Counted from the stretch's first letter, positions 22,582 to 34,965 are shown. The stretch: 64,000 bases of DNA from Euphorbia lathyris (GCF_963576675.1 NC_088915.1:37477501-37541500), one strand, 5' to 3'. Numbers and translations: made by a program. Notes: a model not told the origin generated them from the letters alone.

Positions 22582-24241
22582 TGTTAGGGATTAAAGCCAG
22601 TTAATCAACTGTAGCGCAGCAGAATTGCGGTTTAAAATTTATTTCTAATCCCTTATGATCTTTGTCCGTTAACCATTGATTGAATAAAACCTTTTGGATC
22701 CGTTTAAGGATATAAACATACCCGGACTGTCTCTTCTAGAGACGGCTGAAGAATCCATAAAATAGTAAGATCTCCGTAGTCAGGTGCACGAACAGCTATC
22801 GAGCTAAAACCGGTGCTAGCCGAAGAACGGAGGAAGAACAGGAGAGATAATGTAATTAGCCGAGAAAATCCCACTATTCAAGTTAGTGGTGGCGAATTCA
22901 CTTTTTGGTGAATCTATGGTGGCGGAAATTGTATTGGTAATTAGGGTTAGGAGTTTAATTTATATATATAGTGTATTTCTAAACCTAGTTAGTTTAGGAT
23001 TAATTGGTTAATTACAAAACTAATCCAATCCTAACCTAATCACTTAAATAAATACCAATAGTATTTATTTTATGCAATTAGTTATAATTAGATTAAATTT
23101 AATTACCCCAATTAAATAAATGACACTAATTAATAAATTGACGTATTAATTTAATTAATTGTTCACCGAATGTAATTAATTACATTCCGCAAACTAATTA
23201 ATCAATTAAATACTCAACTCCTAAATCCATTAATTAATTACCTTGATACAAAGTATCAATTAATCAATTAATCAACCACTAATTAATTACCTTGACATTT
23301 TACTGTCAATCAATTAATTAATTCCATCTCTCCAATATACCGTTCTATAAGTTCTAACTCAGATGTTCGATGTGCACGATCCTATGGGACTGTCCTTAGC
23401 TAGCAGTGGGCTTATAGCTCACAGACAGTAAGTGGGTTCTAGCAAACCATTACTGTCCCTAACTAAGACAGAGTTTCAGCAGTCTAAAAATGCAGAGACC
23501 CTGTAGTTATCTCTTAAGTTCTTTTACCATTTGATATCAATATTATAAACTAGAGGCATGGCGGCTGTCATCCTCTCTGATGTTTATGATATTTCTTGAT
23601 CTTAAGTAGATTAATGAATCAGATAAGTAAACTACTTATCAGGGTGTGGCCACACACTTATCAATCTCACTTATCAAGTGGCCTGTGATATCATCTCACT
23701 ATTACGTGAGTGGTAATTCCATCACTTCACTATCAATGCCAATGTGTTCACCTGTTCACCCAATCATACCCGTATTTGGCATCCTGTTACAGACCTGTTG
23801 GGCGTATGTCAAAGTGAACCGGATCCCACATTGATATTATAATGAAATCTGGTCTGAAGACAGTTAGAGACCTACTTAAGAAAACTAATGACACAACCAC
23901 CATGTAGTTTTCTCAGGCGGATCGATCCAGTCACATGTATACAACATGTACCCATATTCACAACTGACTTATCAAGTGCTATGGCTAGTATCAATTACTA
24001 CCATACAGTCGTTGAATATACAAGTCTGTGGTCCTAATCATTCCCATGATAGAATAGACTTGGGATATGGTTTTATGATTATCAATCAATGGATTCTCTA
24101 TTCATATTATAGCACAAGATATAAATGAACTAGATTAATGCCTTTATTAATGTAACACAAATAGTGTATCTATGCAAGAATAATCAAAAAGCATAATACA
24201 ATATACATGAACCAATGCCTAAGAACTAGGGCACACCAACA
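22582..24241 (-). mobile_element. Solo LTR inside the Tat element
   Basis: 1660 bp, TGTTAGGGAT...CACACCAACA on the plus strand, flanked by the perfect duplication CCCTT (22577-22581 and 24242-24246). The reverse reading starts TGTTGGTGTGCCCTAG, a start I associate with copia LTRs, hence the minus call. Its length plus the duplication is 1665 bp, a multiple of three, so the Tat reading frame is preserved in phase on both sides. No coding content. Confidence 0.9.
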
Positions 24242-24310
24242 CCCTTTGCCCTAGCTGGTGACATCGTTGAAGATCTCAAAGCCTGGAAGAATCTTTCCTT
24301 CGGTGCTAGT

Positions 24311-24997
24311 TCACGACTCGAGGGTTCCATAATAAACCTTCCCGTGGCCCTCATTCACAAAATACTTCTTTAGACCCTCTTTTCCCTCGTTGCCTGTGTT
24401 GGACAGACCTCCCAGTTCATATCCCAAACCCTTCCGGGTTTTCTGACTCTTGAAGTCCGGAGATTCTGGCAACCCTTGATGGTGTGCTCCCAAGCCCATA
24501 CCGGGGATGAAACCCCCTTTCATCATCTTTACCACATCGATGGTCATACTGGACTTGTAGATCCCGGAAACCTGGAATCCGGAGAAAAGTTGAGGCTCAA
24601 TTCCCAATGTAGCCACTGAACTCAGTTTCTCGGCTCGGATAGTCACTATCTCCTCCCCGTAGGGGAACTTGATCATTTGATGGAGCGTGGAGGGTACACC
24701 CCCCAACTTGTGGAACCATGGACGTCCCAACAATACAGCAAAAGTTACCGGTATATCCAACACGGTAAATTCAGTTTCCTCCTCATGCGGCCCCACTTTC
24801 AGCTTAGCCTTGAAAACTCCCTCGAGGTGGCGACGGCTATCATCATAAGCTCGAATTATAGTCTCCGAGGCCATCAAATCTCCTTTCTCTATCCCCAACT
24901 TGGATAGCAGCTTCAACGGACACACGTTAATGGTCGATCCATCATCAACCATCACACAGCTCGTCCTCTTCCCATTTATCTCAGCTCGGATGTACAA
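24311..24997 (-). pseudogene. Tat aspartic protease region
   Basis: Processes the polyprotein. The active-site type motif VMVDDGSTINVCPL is present, followed by LLGRPWFHKLGG typical of retropepsin-like domains. It ends in a G-patch-like stretch (GMGLGAHHQGLPE, GLGYELGG), common in this group. It is in frame with gag (stop TAA 25019-25021 between them) and ends at TGA 24311-24313, one transition from an Arg codon. A further TAG lies at 24251-24253, before the solo LTR. Confidence 0.88.
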
Positions 24998-25018
24998 AGG
25001 CTTGTTGTGAGCCTTCCC

Positions 25019-28000
25019 TTATTCCGGGAGATCTTCATCGGTGAAGGTGATTTCAGTTCTCTTTCGGGCCATGATTGCCCCTACTAATGCCGCGGGCTCA
25101 GTATCGGTAGAAATGACCAAATTCTGCAACTCTTTCATCAAATTCTCACGGTGGTACTTAGAATGGCACAAGACTTCCCACACTGTAGACTTAGCTTGTG
25201 TTTTCTTCAACTGCTCGAGGACTTGATCATCCAGCTTGGGAGCCGATCCTTCTCCCACCTCAGTTTCAACCATCGGTGCCTTTCCCTCGGCCACTCGACC
25301 TGATCTTGTCATAACGGCAATCTCCGGCTCATCATCAGGTTCATCCCAAATATTGATAGGAATTATCTGATCGGTATCCTCCTCCTCCGAGGAACTTTCC
25401 CAAATGTCCACGACCATCAGATCCATTATGTGAGGGACGTTCGGATTCAAATAGAAGGGATCTGTCGATCCATACATAGCCCAGCCAACCAATTCATCAT
25501 AATTTCTGAGAAATACTCTATTCATCCTTCTTGCTGCTATCGGAGTAGCGCCTCTCTGTATGCACATGAGCTGTACCTTATCACTCATCGTTTCTTGACA
25601 CTGCTCGTAGTGGTACCTCCACCTTCTAGCATAATCCGAAAACGGTTCCTTGGGGAATTGCCTGATCCTATCCAGATCTTCTAGGGATCCCATCCACGGA
25701 ATGTACATTTCATATCTCGACACAAACGCATCCCGAAGAGGTATCCAATGACCCCTTTCTTCTTCTGATAGCCCTTGGTGCCACAACAAGGCTTCCCCTA
25801 TGAGAGTTTCTGGGAAGTTTTCGTGTAACTCACTTTGAGGGAATCCGACGTCATACATATGATTGCGGAATAACTTCGCGTGCTCAGCGGGATCCCGATA
25901 TCCACCATACTTGGGCATTGCCAACACCGCTTCAGGCGTCTCATAAGAGGGCGAGTCCGGTGTTTGGTTCGCAAGCATCCATATAGTATATTCCTTAATG
26001 AACCTCTTGGTCATCGCGGCCCAGTCGCACTTGATACGCATCGGAAGAGACATATACCACATCAGCGGCTCCCCCATTAGTGAATTGAAAAACAGACTGG
26101 TGATCTCTTCTTCATTAAAACCCAAAGGCCCCATGGCCGACAAGTAGAAGTGCAGGTGTTCCATTGGATCCTTGTTGCCGTTATACTTACTGACAGCTGG
26201 CAACGGACGTTTAATAGGTCCAATTTGCAGCGCAAAGCGCTCCGCGGTCCTATCCTTAGCTTTCTTGTACTTCTCTAGGAATAGATCGGACAACTGTTCC
26301 CAATCATGCTTGCAGGAGTTGGGCAATGAGTGGAACCACCTCAAAGGCTCGCCTATCAATGAATGGTGGAACCACTGAGCAACCTCATCCACCCCGAAGG
26401 ATTCAACAAACATATCATGCATATACTCGCGCAAGTGCACATCGGGATTCTCCACCCCACTGAATAAACTCAACTCTGGCACGATAGTTCGAGATGATCC
26501 TTCCCCGGTCTCTTCGGCACTATCTTCATCATACGGTGTTCCGCCGTCTAGTCCTTCATCCATTGGTTCGTCCGCCTGCTCCTTGCCAAGAAAGGACACA
26601 TATAAACCATTTCCCACATTACTCTTCTCATTGGAGTCCAACAACTCCTCTTCGTTTTCCCCGAAGGATTCCATAACCAAACTCTCTTCAAGCCCAGACC
26701 CGATCATGCTCACCCTATGGTTAGGCAATGGATTACGCCTAGTGGAAGGGTTCGCTAACGAAGGATCAGCTATCTTCTTCTCCTTAATCAAATCTTGGAT
26801 CTCGTGCTTCAATCTCTCACAGTTCTCGATATTGTGCCCATAATTACTGTGGAACTCACAGTATCCCCTAGCTTGTATCTGCGGGGCAGGTTGTGCCTTG
26901 TTATAAGGAGTAAGAGCTTTCAACAATCCCTTTTTCTGCAGTCGTTCGAAAACTTTTTCATAGGTCTGATCAAACTTGGAAAACTGCCTTTTCTCGATAG
27001 CGTTGAGTTCAAGCATTTTCACTGCGGCAGGTTCTGTATTTGTGCTCGGCCCTCCGGCACTATACCCAGACTTCGTCCACGTAGTATAAGCTTTCTTCGG
27101 CTCACTGTCCCCCTCAACTGTCAATGTGCAACTATACATCTGATTGAAATCAGAAAAAGGCATATACCGCAGCTCATTCTTAATATACGGCAAGGTGTTG
27201 CCAATTACCATTCGGATCTGGTCCTGCTCAAGCGGCTTCTGCTTCATAACTGCCGCCTTGGCTCTCCACCTCCTTACAAAATCGGACAAAGACTCCCCAG
27301 CTTGCTGCTTAGTGCTCTCTAGCTCTTTCAACGTAACCTCAAGCATAGTGTTGAAACTATACTGGGCGATAAATGACTTTGCCAGCTCTTTCCAATCTCT
27401 CTTTGTTACCAACGGCAACACATGAAACCACACGAGAGCGGCCCCCTCCAGATAAGTATTGAATAATCCAAGAACTTGTTCCTCAGTCAGGATCGTGTGT
27501 TTCATCACTGCGACATACTGGTTCATATGAGCCGTGGGATCCCCAGTTCCATCAAACTTCTTCATGTCAGGGAGCCGGAACTTCAAAGGCAAAGCAGTTG
27601 CCGACAAACAATTCTTCAAATTATAAAAATCCTGACTTCCGGAGCTTCCCCCACGCAGATCTTGCACCTCCTGAGTAATGTGCTGCTTCCATTCCTCCTC
27701 CTTAGCCTTCTTCTTCTCAAGATGTTTCCGGATATAGTCCTGATAGTCATCCTCATTCCCGAAGCGGGAACCAGTGTTCACTTCATTCTCAGCACGCTTA
27801 CTACCGCTCTTGTTATCCTTCAGGGCCAACTCAGCTAGCTGGGCCAGGATTGCGGCCAACTGATCGTTAATGTTGTTCACGGAATTCTCCAATTCGGCCA
27901 CCTTTTTGTTGGTCGCAGACATACTGACCGAAGACTGAGTATACTCGGACGAAGATGATTCAGAAGCCACAACTGCCGACTGCGATGGTTCGGAACTGAT

Positions 28001-28090
28001 GATCTGTAACTGGTCGAACTGTCTGACTAGCCGACTACTCTCACGGAACCACAACCGCTTAATGATGAAGTCTGCGCGAACGGTATCCAT
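25019..28090 (-). pseudogene. Tat gag with four capsid-like modules
   Basis: Gag forms the virus-like particle and packages RNA. It is 1023 residues, far longer than a usual plant gypsy gag of several hundred. A coiled-coil-like N-terminus (about 60-145) is followed by gag module 1 (178-244, KFDGTGDPTAHMNQY...WFHVLP...DWKELAKSF) with its helix SLSDFVRRWRAKAAVM (267-282), then a zinc-finger-like CEFHSNYGHNIENC (411-424). Then three more modules: 542-608, 635-701, 727-793, with module 4 followed by PFSDYARRWRYHYEQC (816-831). The C-terminus carries MTRSGRVAEGKAP and leads in frame to the protease. Confidence 0.88.
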
Positions 28091-29977
28091 TAGTATGTAT
28101 GCATGATTTTATATGCATGATTCGTGGTGTGTTCGTTTATTTATTTACGGATATATAAGATAAGAAGAACAAACGTTAGTCTAATTACACGTATCACAAC
28201 ATCTCTCTTCCACCCTTATTCCTCCGCACACTCGATGGTCTAAGTCTCTTTCCTAGGATTTTGGTTTGGGGCTCATATTGCAGTCCAGGGGACGCGTTAT
28301 GTCGTCGATTATTGCGGAAAAATAAATCATCCATCAAACAATACAATTCGTTTTAACGTATCAGCGTTTAGTGACTAAGATATCGACCAAATGGATTGTC
28401 CTTTCGAATAACTCGTCTTTTGTTATTTTGCGAGACGCATTAGTTCGGGTTTTGACTCCCTTTTGAGCGTATCTCGGATTTAGACGTGGTACGAGTTATT
28501 CTTTTGGTTCAATCGCTCGTTATTGACAATGATTCGTCCCCCCTTTTATTCACGTGGGTTCGTGTCTCGATTTTTGGATTACGACGGGATCTTTTGGATC
28601 TTATCGAGAGACGTAACCACGTGTTTGTTTAATGAGAATATCACTTTTGGATTTTATCTTAGGGAACGGACCCATTGCGTAACGTGTTTGATTTTAGCGT
28701 CAAGAATCTATTTGCTCGTTTTGGCTACGTGAAAAAAGACGGCGAGTCTTATTCGAGCGCACGATAATCTTTCGACTAATAACAACTCTTTATTTCTTCC
28801 AATTTACGGGATATAACATCCTAGCGTGGTTATAGAAAATCAACATTTCGCTTAATCGCATGCTTATTCGAAGCGAGGATATTACCGTTCTTTTCATCTA
28901 GGCATGAATTAAGAAAACATGCAGATCGGGCCATATTTCTTGTAGCTTTGGTAATGGTCGAAATGATCGAGCCATTAGTCAAACCCACAGTCTCGTCCAT
29001 ATGGCGCAATTATGCGGTTTAGCTACTCGTTCAAGGCACGTATTCAACGGCATTGGTTCATTTTCTTTAACTACTCTCGGGATTGACATATATCGTAGAT
29101 ACGGAATGATTTTGGTCGTTTTTATTTTTCTTTTTCTTTTATTTTCTTAGTCACTTTTGCGGATACATCCATTTCTATTGAGAACAACGCAAGGTATAAC
29201 GTAAGAGTTCGTTTTTTTATTCAGAAGGGATAGGCGACGTTCACGAAACTCTTTACGTTACAACAAGGTCGTTCAAAACAGAAATGTTCTTCGTCTTCGT
29301 TTTGTCATAATATCGCTTTATCCCAACGTATTTAAAGAATGTGAATAACGGCTATCGTTAATATAGTCTTTTGAATCGAGATATAACTATCCTTAATACC
29401 AAACCGATTCGTACTAATACGTGCTTACGTCACAACGTGTTTCCTGAACATGTGCCTTCTTCGGGACACGAAAAGGGACCAGGCGGGTCGCACAAGTTCA
29501 TTCACACGAGATGACTAAGTCGTCTTTAGTTCGAATCGTTTCGATGCTTTGGGGTAGTTCATATATCGGTTTAAGAGTATATATTAACACATCGTTTCAT
29601 TTCCTTTACATATTTTAGGATTAGACACGTATCATGGCAATTTGAAAACACGAATTGATTCATTTATCACATCAAAAATAGTAACGGGTAATCCTATGGC
29701 AACTTCTAAGGCTACTATATGCTGACACGGCTGATCGCGGGACCTTACAGGACCGCACAAATTCGCCCCTAACGAATGGATGGGGACCCTTTGGCGCCTT
29801 ACTGCAAGGGGGAACTTACACTAGCCTCTTTCGAGCGACGAATGGACTCTCAATAGAGGTTTCGTGAAAATTACCCAAAAGGTTTGCAATAATGCTTATG
29901 AATGCATACGAAAAGAAATAATACGATCCGTCCCCGTTAAGGGCTTAATACACGCCTTCCGGAATCAAATTTCTCGC
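28091..29977 (-). other. Tat 5' leader
   Basis: 1.9 kb of untranslated leader between PBS and the gag start. Rich in phrases such as CGTTTTGG and TTACG. No ORF of note and no structure recognised by eye. A packaging signal would be expected here but cannot be located. Confidence 0.6.
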
Positions 29978-29996
29978 TTCCCCAGCAGAGTCGCCA
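29978..29996 (-). other. Tat primer-binding site
   Basis: Minus-strand TGGCGACTCTGCTGGGGA, two bases inside the 5' LTR. This is the PBS type I know from Tat/Ogre-group elements (tRNA-Arg type). Confidence 0.85.
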
Positions 29997-32280
29997 CTTG
30001 TGGGTGCCGCAGCCTCGCCCGGGCGGACCGGGGGGTGGACACCATTGACGACAGATGCTGTGATTGGCGCCGAAAGCAACCAATCGCTGAATCAAGCTGC
30101 TCGGCAGGACTGGAGCCTGGAGTATGGAAGAGTCGCCACCCACGAATGGGAAATGAACACTGATCCCTTGCGGGAGACCGGTGAGGGTTTGGAAAACTTA
30201 GGTACGAGCCGAGAAGGCTAGCTCCTTTCCGGAGAAAGGCTACTAGGCACCCCGACATCGCCCGGTTATGAACCACCGGCCTCCTACTTAGCGTGTTAGG
30301 CGATAACGGACTAATCGCATATTTCTTTAAGTTTAAAATTCATTTGAAACCTTTTCTTTCTCGCTTTGAAAACCGTTTTGAGCATATTATTGAAAGCCAT
30401 TTTAGTAAAGAATCACCCATTTTGCATAAATTTAAAGTGTATAGGAGAGAGAGGGAGAAGAAAGAATTGATTTATTCACAGTGTCATTTATGCTTCAATT
30501 TATATATTAACTCTAAGCTAATCTCGTTTCCCCAAAAAAACAAGTTTATTTACATGGTTCATACCTTAATCGCCATTGGAATGATTTAAGTACGTTTCAA
30601 AATCCCGTCAATTTACATGATGTTCACTCGAATCGCCGTTGGAACGACTCGAGCGTGTGAAAACGTTGAAAAAAAAAGTTTTAACCAAAAACGTGATTAA
30701 GCATACAAGTCCATTTATTTTTGTACAAAACTGTTTAGTTAGGAAAACGATTCAAAACTCTGTTATTTACAATGAAAACGGTTTTAATTACAATGTTCGC
30801 TTAATCTGTCGTTGGAACGGATTAAGGTTTTAAAACATGATATTTAAGAAATCGTTTCGAAGACGATAAAGAATTAAGGAGAAACCTTTTAATTACATTA
30901 GGAACCTCTAGAAACCATTAGTTTAAATAATCAAGTTAAAATCTCTTTATGTGGTTTATTTTCCCTTTTTTACTCACCTTAATCCTCACTTTCATTCACT
31001 CAATGCCAACATAATTACAACAATTAGTAAATTCGATCCACAATTCAAACCTTACTAATACATTTGAAATACGTCCATATAAGTGCAAAAATAGAGTGAA
31101 TATACATATACATTTTTATAAAAAATAAGGATATATCTATAGATTGGGAAAAACGAGTAAACGATACTATATTATATAACTAAATATAGGTATAATAATA
31201 ATAAAAATGAAAAATACTAAATATAATACATTTTATCTCAATATGTAAGAATAATGGACGAAATTCATGAATAGAAAAATAACATTTATCCCAAAATAGT
31301 TTCAAATAATAAATATATAGAAAATAACCTCCACCCAAATAATAGCTAATATAACTTGAATAAACCCCAAAATACATATATATACAAATATATTACTTTA
31401 CAAGACCAAATCAATGTGAATTAAATTTCAAAGATGAAATCGATAGATATATAATATATAATTAATAGTTATATAACCGAAAAATAATTTTTAAAAATAT
31501 ATTACATGATTATATACTTATATATACAAGGATCAAATGTCAAAAAGTAAAGAAAACGGGTTTAAAAGAGCAATTTTCGGATTCCAGCAGATTACCGACG
31601 GAAAATCTGTCGTTGATCTGCTGTTAGTGACAGAAATGGCAGAATATCAGCAGCAGTCCTTATACTTTCCAGATTTATTAAAAGGTTTTAAATCTAATTT
31701 ATTCTATCATTTTGGGCCTCCGAACTACCAAAATTGGATCATAGTCAATAACGGAGACTCCTAAAACGATGTTTTATTTCAAAACGTTATTTAGAAATAT
31801 TTTTAAAATTTATAATTACAACATTTGGATCTCGGACTACCCTCAAATCGGATCACGGTTCGTGTTGGGACGTCAAAACGAGGGTTTTTATTTAAAACAA
31901 AAACATTTGTTTAATATAAGACGGGAATTAAATAAATGCGGAAAAGTAAATAAACGTAATAAATAAATAACTAAATAAACAAATAAAACTATATCCTAAA
32001 AATAAATAAATGAATAGAATAAATAAAATAAATAAAACGAGTCTAGTCCTCGGATAATACCTCAAGATCGGTATTGACAGCTGAAGTCGGTTGATCCCAC
32101 GAGTTATGACTTTTCGGTGTTTTTGGTGTTTTGGTAAAATATTTAACTTTTAGGAAATTTGGATTTTTTTTAGGAAAAAAAATATTTTCTCCCAAAAAAT
32201 TAACTTTCTCTCTCTCTAAAAATGTCTAGAGTGAGAAGCTCCCCAAAAATCCTCATTCTCAAATGCATGGGGATCCGTGC

Positions 32281-32288
32281 CTTTTATA
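32281..32288 (-). promoter_or_regulatory. Tat LTR TATA box
   Basis: Minus-strand TATAAAAG in CCTATAAAAGGCACGG. It lies about 20 bp downstream (minus sense) of the palindrome array and is the likely core promoter of the element. Confidence 0.7.
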
Positions 32289-32307
32289 GGCACGGATCCC
32301 AAAACGA

Positions 32308-32625
32308 TTTGGGCGTCGCCCGACGGGAATTGGGCGACGCCCAAATCACATTGGGCGCACGCCTAAAATAGTTGGGCGGACGCCCAACTTCTGTTGGGCG
32401 AACGCCCAACTTTGGTTGGGCGTTCGCCCAACTTCGTCGGGCGTTCGCCAAATGAATGTTGGGCGTTCGCCCGATATGTGGGGCGTCCGCCCAACGCCGC
32501 GGGACGTCCGCCCATCGAACGTCGGGCGACGTCGACGTGCCTCGGGCTACGCCCAACGCTCGACGAGCGACGCCCAACGCTCGACGAGCGACGCCCGTCG
32601 TCCGACGGGCGACGTTCGACACCCG
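32308..32625 (-). repeat. Palindrome array GGGCG-N(1-2)-CGCCC in the Tat LTR
   Basis: About eleven main units, starts near 32311, 32332, 32353, 32374, 32396, 32418, 32439, 32461, 32481, 32501 and 32524, then more degenerate ones (GCTCGACGAGC, CCGACGGG). Spacing is 20-23 bp. Arms GGGCG/CGCCC are kept while the one or two central bases vary (T, A, GA, AA, TT, TC). Confidence 0.95.
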
Positions 32626-32921
32626 GCCCGTCGGGCGGGCATTCGACGCGTCGCGCGCCGTTGTTTACGTAACAACGATTATCGCCGGGAGCGACACTGG
32701 TCACTCGTCGGCTAACGTCCGACTTCCGGGCCCTCTCATACATCGACACGACGATGAACATGCCCGACCTCACTCAGGAGACGCTGAATTTGTTAGCGGG
32801 GCTATCACATGCCGGCTCTCCGAGTTTCCCTTTGACTTTTAAATTTCCTAACTAATGGAATCAACCGCTTTAGCCGTTTGTCGTGGGTTTTCGTCACAGG
32901 TCCTCCGACTCGGTGTCTACA

Positions 32922-34965
32922 CCCGGACTCAGTAGCATGAAGATAGACATATGTTGCCTCATGAACTGGCTCAGTTTCCGAAATTCGAGTGGAACCAAAG
33001 GGGCCAGCTTGGTTAGCAGCTGGGCTTTTATTTAGGTCAGCTGCAGGAACTGACTTCTCAACATTCTGCGATATTGGAGTGGACGAAGGTGGATCAGCAG
33101 AGATATTGATCTGCTCAATGTTGGTTTGAGTTGGTGCAGGAGGAGTCAACTTAGTTTGAGCAGGATTTTCCTTTGCATGCTTTTCACTTTGAGCAGCTTG
33201 GACATCGAGCTCTTGCTCGGCAGGGATTGGATTTTCCGGAGACTTGGCTTGTTCCTCAGGATGAGTAACAGAGGCTTGCTTTTTCTGAAGTTCTATTGGA
33301 GAGGGCTTAGTGGGATTGGAGAAGAATTGGAACTGCATGTCCGAGAGATCGGTGATGGGATCCCGGAGAGGAGAATCACCTAGAAGGTCAATAACTGGGG
33401 ATTTGTGAGCCTTTTTCTTGAGGCACCTTAATTTCTTAGCCTTTGGAGGAGAAGGGTCAGCTTGAATAGAATCAAGAGATTCAGAAGGTGAATTTACCCC
33501 AAGGTCAGCATGTTCCTTTGCTGTTGGCTCAGCTTGTTCTTCAACCTGCTCAGTGCTGACTGCCTGTTGATGCTCAGCAGCCATTGTTGGCTCAACATCC
33601 ACTGTCTCATGTTGCTCAACATTTGCTGTCTCCTCAGCATCAAACTGACCTCCGAGATTACCCAACTCTTCTTCATCTTGATTAGCAGGGATTTTCTCAA
33701 GATCAATTTCTTGACTTTTGGCGAAATGCGAATCATCGGAGATCACGAAACCAAGAGGGGCAGCATCAATAGGACTTAACTCCGAAGATTTCTTTTTCTT
33801 TTTCTGCAATGGTTGCTCTGGAGTTCCCTTGCTCTCTTCTTCTGGCTCAACTTGCCTTTTTCGTTTCTCTACTGACTTAGGTGTGTCCTGAGTTTGCTCA
33901 GCATCAACTTTCCTCCCCTTTGATACAATTCTGATTTTCTTAGGAACAGCATCAACATCTTTGGAACAGGTTTGAATTGCTTTCCTCTTCTTCTCTTTCT
34001 TGGTTTGCACCTCCTGTGCAACATCAGCTTCTTCCTCATGTTCCTCAATGGCCTCTTTTCCTTTCTTAGACTTGAGGGGTTGGTTGTATAGTAACCCAAA
34101 CAGCAGAGCCGCTGTGATTTCAGTTCCCAAAGTCTCAGTTTCATTAATCAGGTCTATTTGATGATCTTCAAGGATTCTGGTAATGAGGGACCCCATCTTG
34201 AGTTTCCCCGTACTTCGTTGAAGTGCACCGACAAGAAACACAGGCATGTTGAGTGGTTGATAGGTCAGCATGTGCCATATGAAGCACTGCTCGAAGTTTG
34301 AAGCTGATGATGTTGAGTTGATTTTAGGGAAGATAAAGTTAGTTAGCAGGTAGTGAGACATCTTTTGATTCTAACCCATGCATGTACTAGCTATTTCCCC
34401 TTTGTGATCCTCCGGCTTACAGAACGTCACGATGTCGTCAAGTTTCTCCTTTGTGGTTCTGAATTCTTTCCCTTTGGCTGGTAGTTTTAGAAGGGTTGCT
34501 AGATAAGATGGGGTAATCGTTATTTTCTGGCTTTTGACATGGGTTACCAGATGGTCAGCATCTTCTTTGTTAACACAGAGGTTGGAGTAGAATTCTCCTA
34601 AGGTAGGTTTTACCGGGAAAGGAGAAGAGTCCAGCCCATCCATTCTTCGAGATCCACTCACAGAACGGTTGCTCAGCCATTACGAAGTTCGGAGAGAACC
34701 ACCGACAGCGAAGTACCTCATGGTTCTTAACGCTTTTATAGACTTTGAGGAAAATCTTTTCATTGCACTGCTTGTCCTTCTTTTTCTTCTTCTTTTTCGA
34801 AGAGGTTGCGAGGTCAGCTTGAGGATTCTTGCTTGGAGTTTGGTCATGCTGACCTTGTGCTTTGGTGGGAATCTCACTATACTCCTGCTGAGGAGGAGAC
34901 TTAGGGTTTTCATCGGAGTGATTCTTGTCGTAATGACCACCAGAGATATTCTAAGAGTCCGACAT
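32922..34965 (-). pseudogene. Post-pol ORF of the copia element, plant transposon protein-like
   Basis: Starts at the ATG at 34965 (MSDS), with a TAG as codon 5, then reads through a Ser/Lys-rich N-terminus (SSKKKKKKDKQCNEKIFLKV) into FVMAEQPFCEWISKNGWAGL. A frameshift near 34625 leads into KPTLGEFYSNLCVNKEDADH and ITITPSYLATLLKLPAKGKE, which resembles the plant transposon protein domain often annotated Transposase_32. A TAG at 34368-34370 is followed in frame by a long Glu/Lys-rich, low-complexity tail with basic clusters. The Tat LTR ends it at 32922, so the C-terminus is lost. Role unknown; SIRE-type elements are said to carry env-like ORFs at this place, but no signal peptide or membrane segment is seen. 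Confidence 0.65.

Larger units (their letters stand above)
18836..32921 (-). mobile_element. Tat-like Ty3/gypsy retrotransposon, 3' LTR missing
   Basis: Order on the minus strand: 5' LTR (32921-29999), PBS, 1.9 kb leader, gag, protease, reverse transcriptase, two RNase H regions, integrase, then a 3' region with three degenerate 60 bp repeats (18836-19000, each with a CGGGTTTTCA-type core). PBS type and the doubled RNase H point to the Tat/Ogre group. It sits in the extra ORF of a copia element at 32922. The expected 3' LTR is not found between pol and the PMD gene. Either the 3' end was lost or the PMD gene is inside the element (see findings). Confidence 0.9.
29999..32921 (-). repeat. Tat 5' LTR
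   Basis: 2923 bp; on the minus strand it begins TGTAGACACCGAGTCGGAGG and ends GGCACCCACA (TG..CA). It contains the TATAAAAG box (32288-32281) and, upstream of it, the palindrome array. Open frames within it on either strand are chance products of the GC-rich array. The right flank (32922) is the copia extra ORF, so this boundary is firm. Confidence 0.88.

Noticed and set aside
22582..24241. Intron in the Tat pol
   Set aside because: The segment has TG..CA ends and an exact CCCTT duplication, so it is an inserted LTR. Its multiple-of-three length is coincidence.
26795..27322. Plus-strand ORF of 175 codons
   Set aside because: Antisense of the Tat gag, without domain likeness.
29864..30276. 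ORFs next to the Tat PBS
   Set aside because: They straddle the leader and LTR, overlap on both strands, and have no domain.
32284..32842. Long Arg/Gly-rich ORFs on both strands
   Set aside because: They are read through the GC-rich palindrome array of the Tat LTR, and every frame stays open because of base composition.
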